This document shows positions 62,675 through 64,000 of a stretch of DNA of 64,000 nucleotides, piece by piece; the stretch's first letter is position 1, and each line of letters begins with the position of its first letter. The notes below the pieces were generated by a model that saw only the letters and a list, made by a program, of their open reading frames with translations, was not told where the DNA came from and ran no database searches. The translations under genes and the position numbers were made by a program. This DNA comes from Lysobacteraceae bacterium PS02065 (lineage in GTDB: Bacteria; Pseudomonadota; Gammaproteobacteria; Xanthomonadales; Rhodanobacteraceae), in the NCBI GenBank assembly GCA_029959555.1, contig JASCPI010000008.1, positions 57,651 to 121,650 on the forward strand. Direction: 5' to 3'.

Positions 62675-62979
62675 GGCGCGCGATTCTACGTGAGGCGGAG
62701 TCCCTGCCCGCGACGCCGCGTCGAGGCGCCGCGCCGGGCGGAGTCCGCGCAGGATGTGTCAGCACTCAATGTCAGCAAGTGACGCGGAGGGGCCGCCGCG
62801 CACGACCCGCCTGCCTGCCGCAGAGCCCGTCGGAGAGCCGCCACGACGCCGTCATCGCGCCGTCACGCGGGGATTCGGGCCTCTCTGGTCCTGTGGCGGC
62901 CTGTACACGAAGGGACTGCAAGCTTGGCACGATGCCTGCTTCATCCTTCTCAGAGTCCAACCATCGAAGGGTTACCGCG
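62675..62979. other. Intergenic region upstream of a small gene
   Basis: About 305 bp without a supported gene. It contains the sigma-54-like promoter at 62925-62939 and otherwise GC-rich sequence. Longer frames through it lack ribosome sites and start before the promoter. Confidence 0.5.
62925..62939 (+). promoter_or_regulatory. Sigma-54 type (-24/-12) promoter
   Basis: TGGCAC-GATGC-CTGC matches TGGCAC-N5-TTGC at 9 of 10 fixed positions, with the invariant GG and GC exactly 12 bp apart. It lies 40 bp upstream of the 62980 start. Transcription would begin near 62951, which excludes starts further upstream. A sigma-54 activator site was not identified. Confidence 0.65.
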
Positions 62980-63297
62980 ATGTCCGTGCCGACCAACGAA
63001 CTGCTCCTCGCCCTGCGCGCCCCGACCTCCGGCTGGCTGGCCGGCGTCATCTGCGCCCTCGACGAAGCGCTGCTCGACCACGACTTCTCGCCGTCGCACC
63101 GCGCGCTGCTGCGTGCCTTGCTCGATGCGGGCGAAGTGCCGGCCTCGGTCTCCGCTGCCGCGCAGGAACGCCTGGTCCGCTTCGAGGAAGCCGTGCACAT
63201 GCTGCACGACGCCCTCGTCGGCGACGCCGAGATGCCTGCCGCCGAGCCGGTGGTCCGCAAGCGCCCGCACCTGACCCTCTGCACGACCGCGGCCTGA
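62980..63297 (+). CDS. Small protein of unknown function under a sigma-54-like promoter
   Basis: The 105-residue cytosolic protein is mostly helical (NELLLALRAPTSGWLAGVICALDEALLDHDF, SAAAQERLVRFEEAVHMLHDALVG), with a short basic tail (RKRPHLTLC). The start ATG 62980 follows AAGG and sits downstream of the predicted transcript start. No family is recognised. Confidence 0.65.
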   Translation: MSVPTNELLLALRAPTSGWLAGVICALDEALLDHDFSPSHRALLRALLDAGEVPASVSAAAQERLVRFEEAVHMLHDALVGDAEMPAAEPVVRKRPHLTLCTTAA

Positions 63298-63403
63298 TCG
63301 CCGCACGCATCCCGCTGGCGTCGGCCGTCCACGAATCCGCGGCCGGCGCCCTTTTTCTTCCCGCGTTGACAGCGGCGCGCCACTCGCGCAGCGTCATCCT
63401 CCG

Positions 63404-63922
63404 ATGACGCCGACCACCCGCCTCCGCATCCTGCTCGCGCTGTCTGCCCTGCTCGCCCTCGCGGCCTGCGGCTCGGCACCGAAGAAACCCTCCACGACAC
63501 CGCGCCCCGCAACCTCCCCGGTCACGGCGAACCTGCACGCGGCCGCCGCGAATGCGGTGCTGTTCCGCGCGCTCGCGCTCGTCGGCACGCCGTACCGCTA
63601 CGGCGGCAACACGCCGGAGACCGGCTTCGACTGCAGCGGGCTCGTCGGCTACGTGTTCCGCGACGCGGCAGGCGTGTCGCTCCCACGCACCTCGGCCGAC
63701 ATCGCCGAGGAAGGACGCCGCAAGCTCGATGCAGGCGACCTGCGCGGTGGCGACCTCGTGCTGTTCGCGTTCGGCGGACGCCGCATCACGCACGTCGGCA
63801 TCTATGTCGGCGAACGACGCTTCGTGCACGCGCCGAACAGCGGCGGCACGGTCAGGCTCAACAGCCTCGACGACGCAGGCTGGCGCGACAGCTTCCGCTA
63901 CGGCAAGCGCGTCTTCGAATGA
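63404..63922 (+). CDS. NlpC/P60-family lipoprotein endopeptidase
   Basis: The 172-residue protein begins with a lipoprotein signal (LLALSALLALAACGSAP, lipobox LAAC with Cys22). The NlpC/P60 domain follows, with the catalytic Cys in TGFDCSGLVGYVFRD, His in ITHVGIYVGERRFVHAPN and a Gly/Ser-rich loop. It cleaves cell-wall peptides in the periplasm. A signal-linked Thr/Pro linker (KKPSTTPRPATSP) separates lipid and domain. Confidence 0.92.
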   Translation: MTPTTRLRILLALSALLALAACGSAPKKPSTTPRPATSPVTANLHAAAANAVLFRALALVGTPYRYGGNTPETGFDCSGLVGYVFRDAAGVSLPRTSADIAEEGRRKLDAGDLRGGDLVLFAFGGRRITHVGIYVGERRFVHAPNSGGTVRLNSLDDAGWRDSFRYGKRVFE

Positions 63923-63928
63923 AGACGC

Positions 63929-63957
63929 CGCCGGCCGCGCGAACCGCGCGGCCGGCG
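63929..63957. terminator. Very GC-rich stem-loop after the NlpC/P60 gene
   Basis: CGCCGGCCGCGCG pairs perfectly with CGCGCGGCCGGCG over a 3-nt loop, followed by GTTTCG. It begins 7 bp after the stop and lies just before the end of a convergent gene. Confidence 0.75.
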
Positions 63958-63963
63958 TTTCGA

Positions 63964-64000
63964 TCAGCCGTGGGCGTGGCCGCCGTCGCCGTGCACGTGG
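63964..64000 (-). CDS. C-terminus of a His-rich protein, possibly SlyD
   Basis: Read on the minus strand the last codons before the stop at 63964-63966 give HVHGDGGHAHG. A His/Gly-rich metal-binding tail of this kind is typical of the FKBP-type isomerase SlyD, but the rest of the gene lies outside the window. Other His-rich metal proteins would also fit. Confidence 0.4.
   Translation of the reverse strand, partial: HVHGDGGHAHG

Overview
The window is about 68-70% G+C and densely coded on both strands. It looks like the chromosome of a gammaproteobacterium of the Xanthomonadales/Lysobacterales type. The order hrcA-grpE-dnaK-dnaJ with recN nearby, paired acnA/acnB and several families of short palindromic repeats all fit. 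That placement is inference from gene order and protein style; no rRNA or tRNA gene was seen.

Left part (1-25750): a truncated fused acyl-CoA mutase (icmF) whose linker carries two in-frame repeat insertions; a methyltransferase, a small conserved ORF, an AraC-type regulator and a VOC protein; a GAF-GAF-GGDEF-EAL protein; acnB with a vapBC toxin-antitoxin pair directly upstream, divergent from acnA; exported and membrane proteins; a LytS/LytR-type two-component pair; a divergent pseudouridine synthase; a glutaminase; and a periplasmic-sensing diguanylate cyclase. A 173-bp tandem repeat array follows.

Middle (26581-35317): a DNA-repair locus. udgX and a radical-SAM gene run leftwards. A ligase-associated exonuclease, ATP-dependent ligase, Lhr-type helicase and metallophosphoesterase run rightwards from the shared intergenic region. 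The 5' end of the phosphoesterase gene is duplicated just upstream of it. Next come a nuclease-toxin/immunity pair (35736-37553), the heat-shock genes hrcA-grpE-dnaK-dnaJ with an internal sigma-32-like promoter, an M50-like membrane protease, recN, and an SMR transporter behind a guanidine-II (mini-ykkC) riboswitch.

Right part (46378-64000): cbbR divergent from a complete red-type Calvin-cycle operon, cbbLSXFPTZAY, giving CO2 fixation, Rubisco repair, substrate regeneration and phosphoglycolate salvage. Then a secreted protein and an alkaline phosphatase behind a possible Pho box, glutathione reductase, a DadA-type dehydrogenase, a small protein behind a sigma-54-like promoter, an NlpC/P60 lipoprotein, and the His-rich C-terminus of a gene running off the edge.

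Several repeat families recur: paired REP-like hairpins (GGATTCCGG...CCGGAATGACG), a GGCGGAATCCGC family and a clamp-type inverted repeat. They lie between genes except in icmF, where they are translated.
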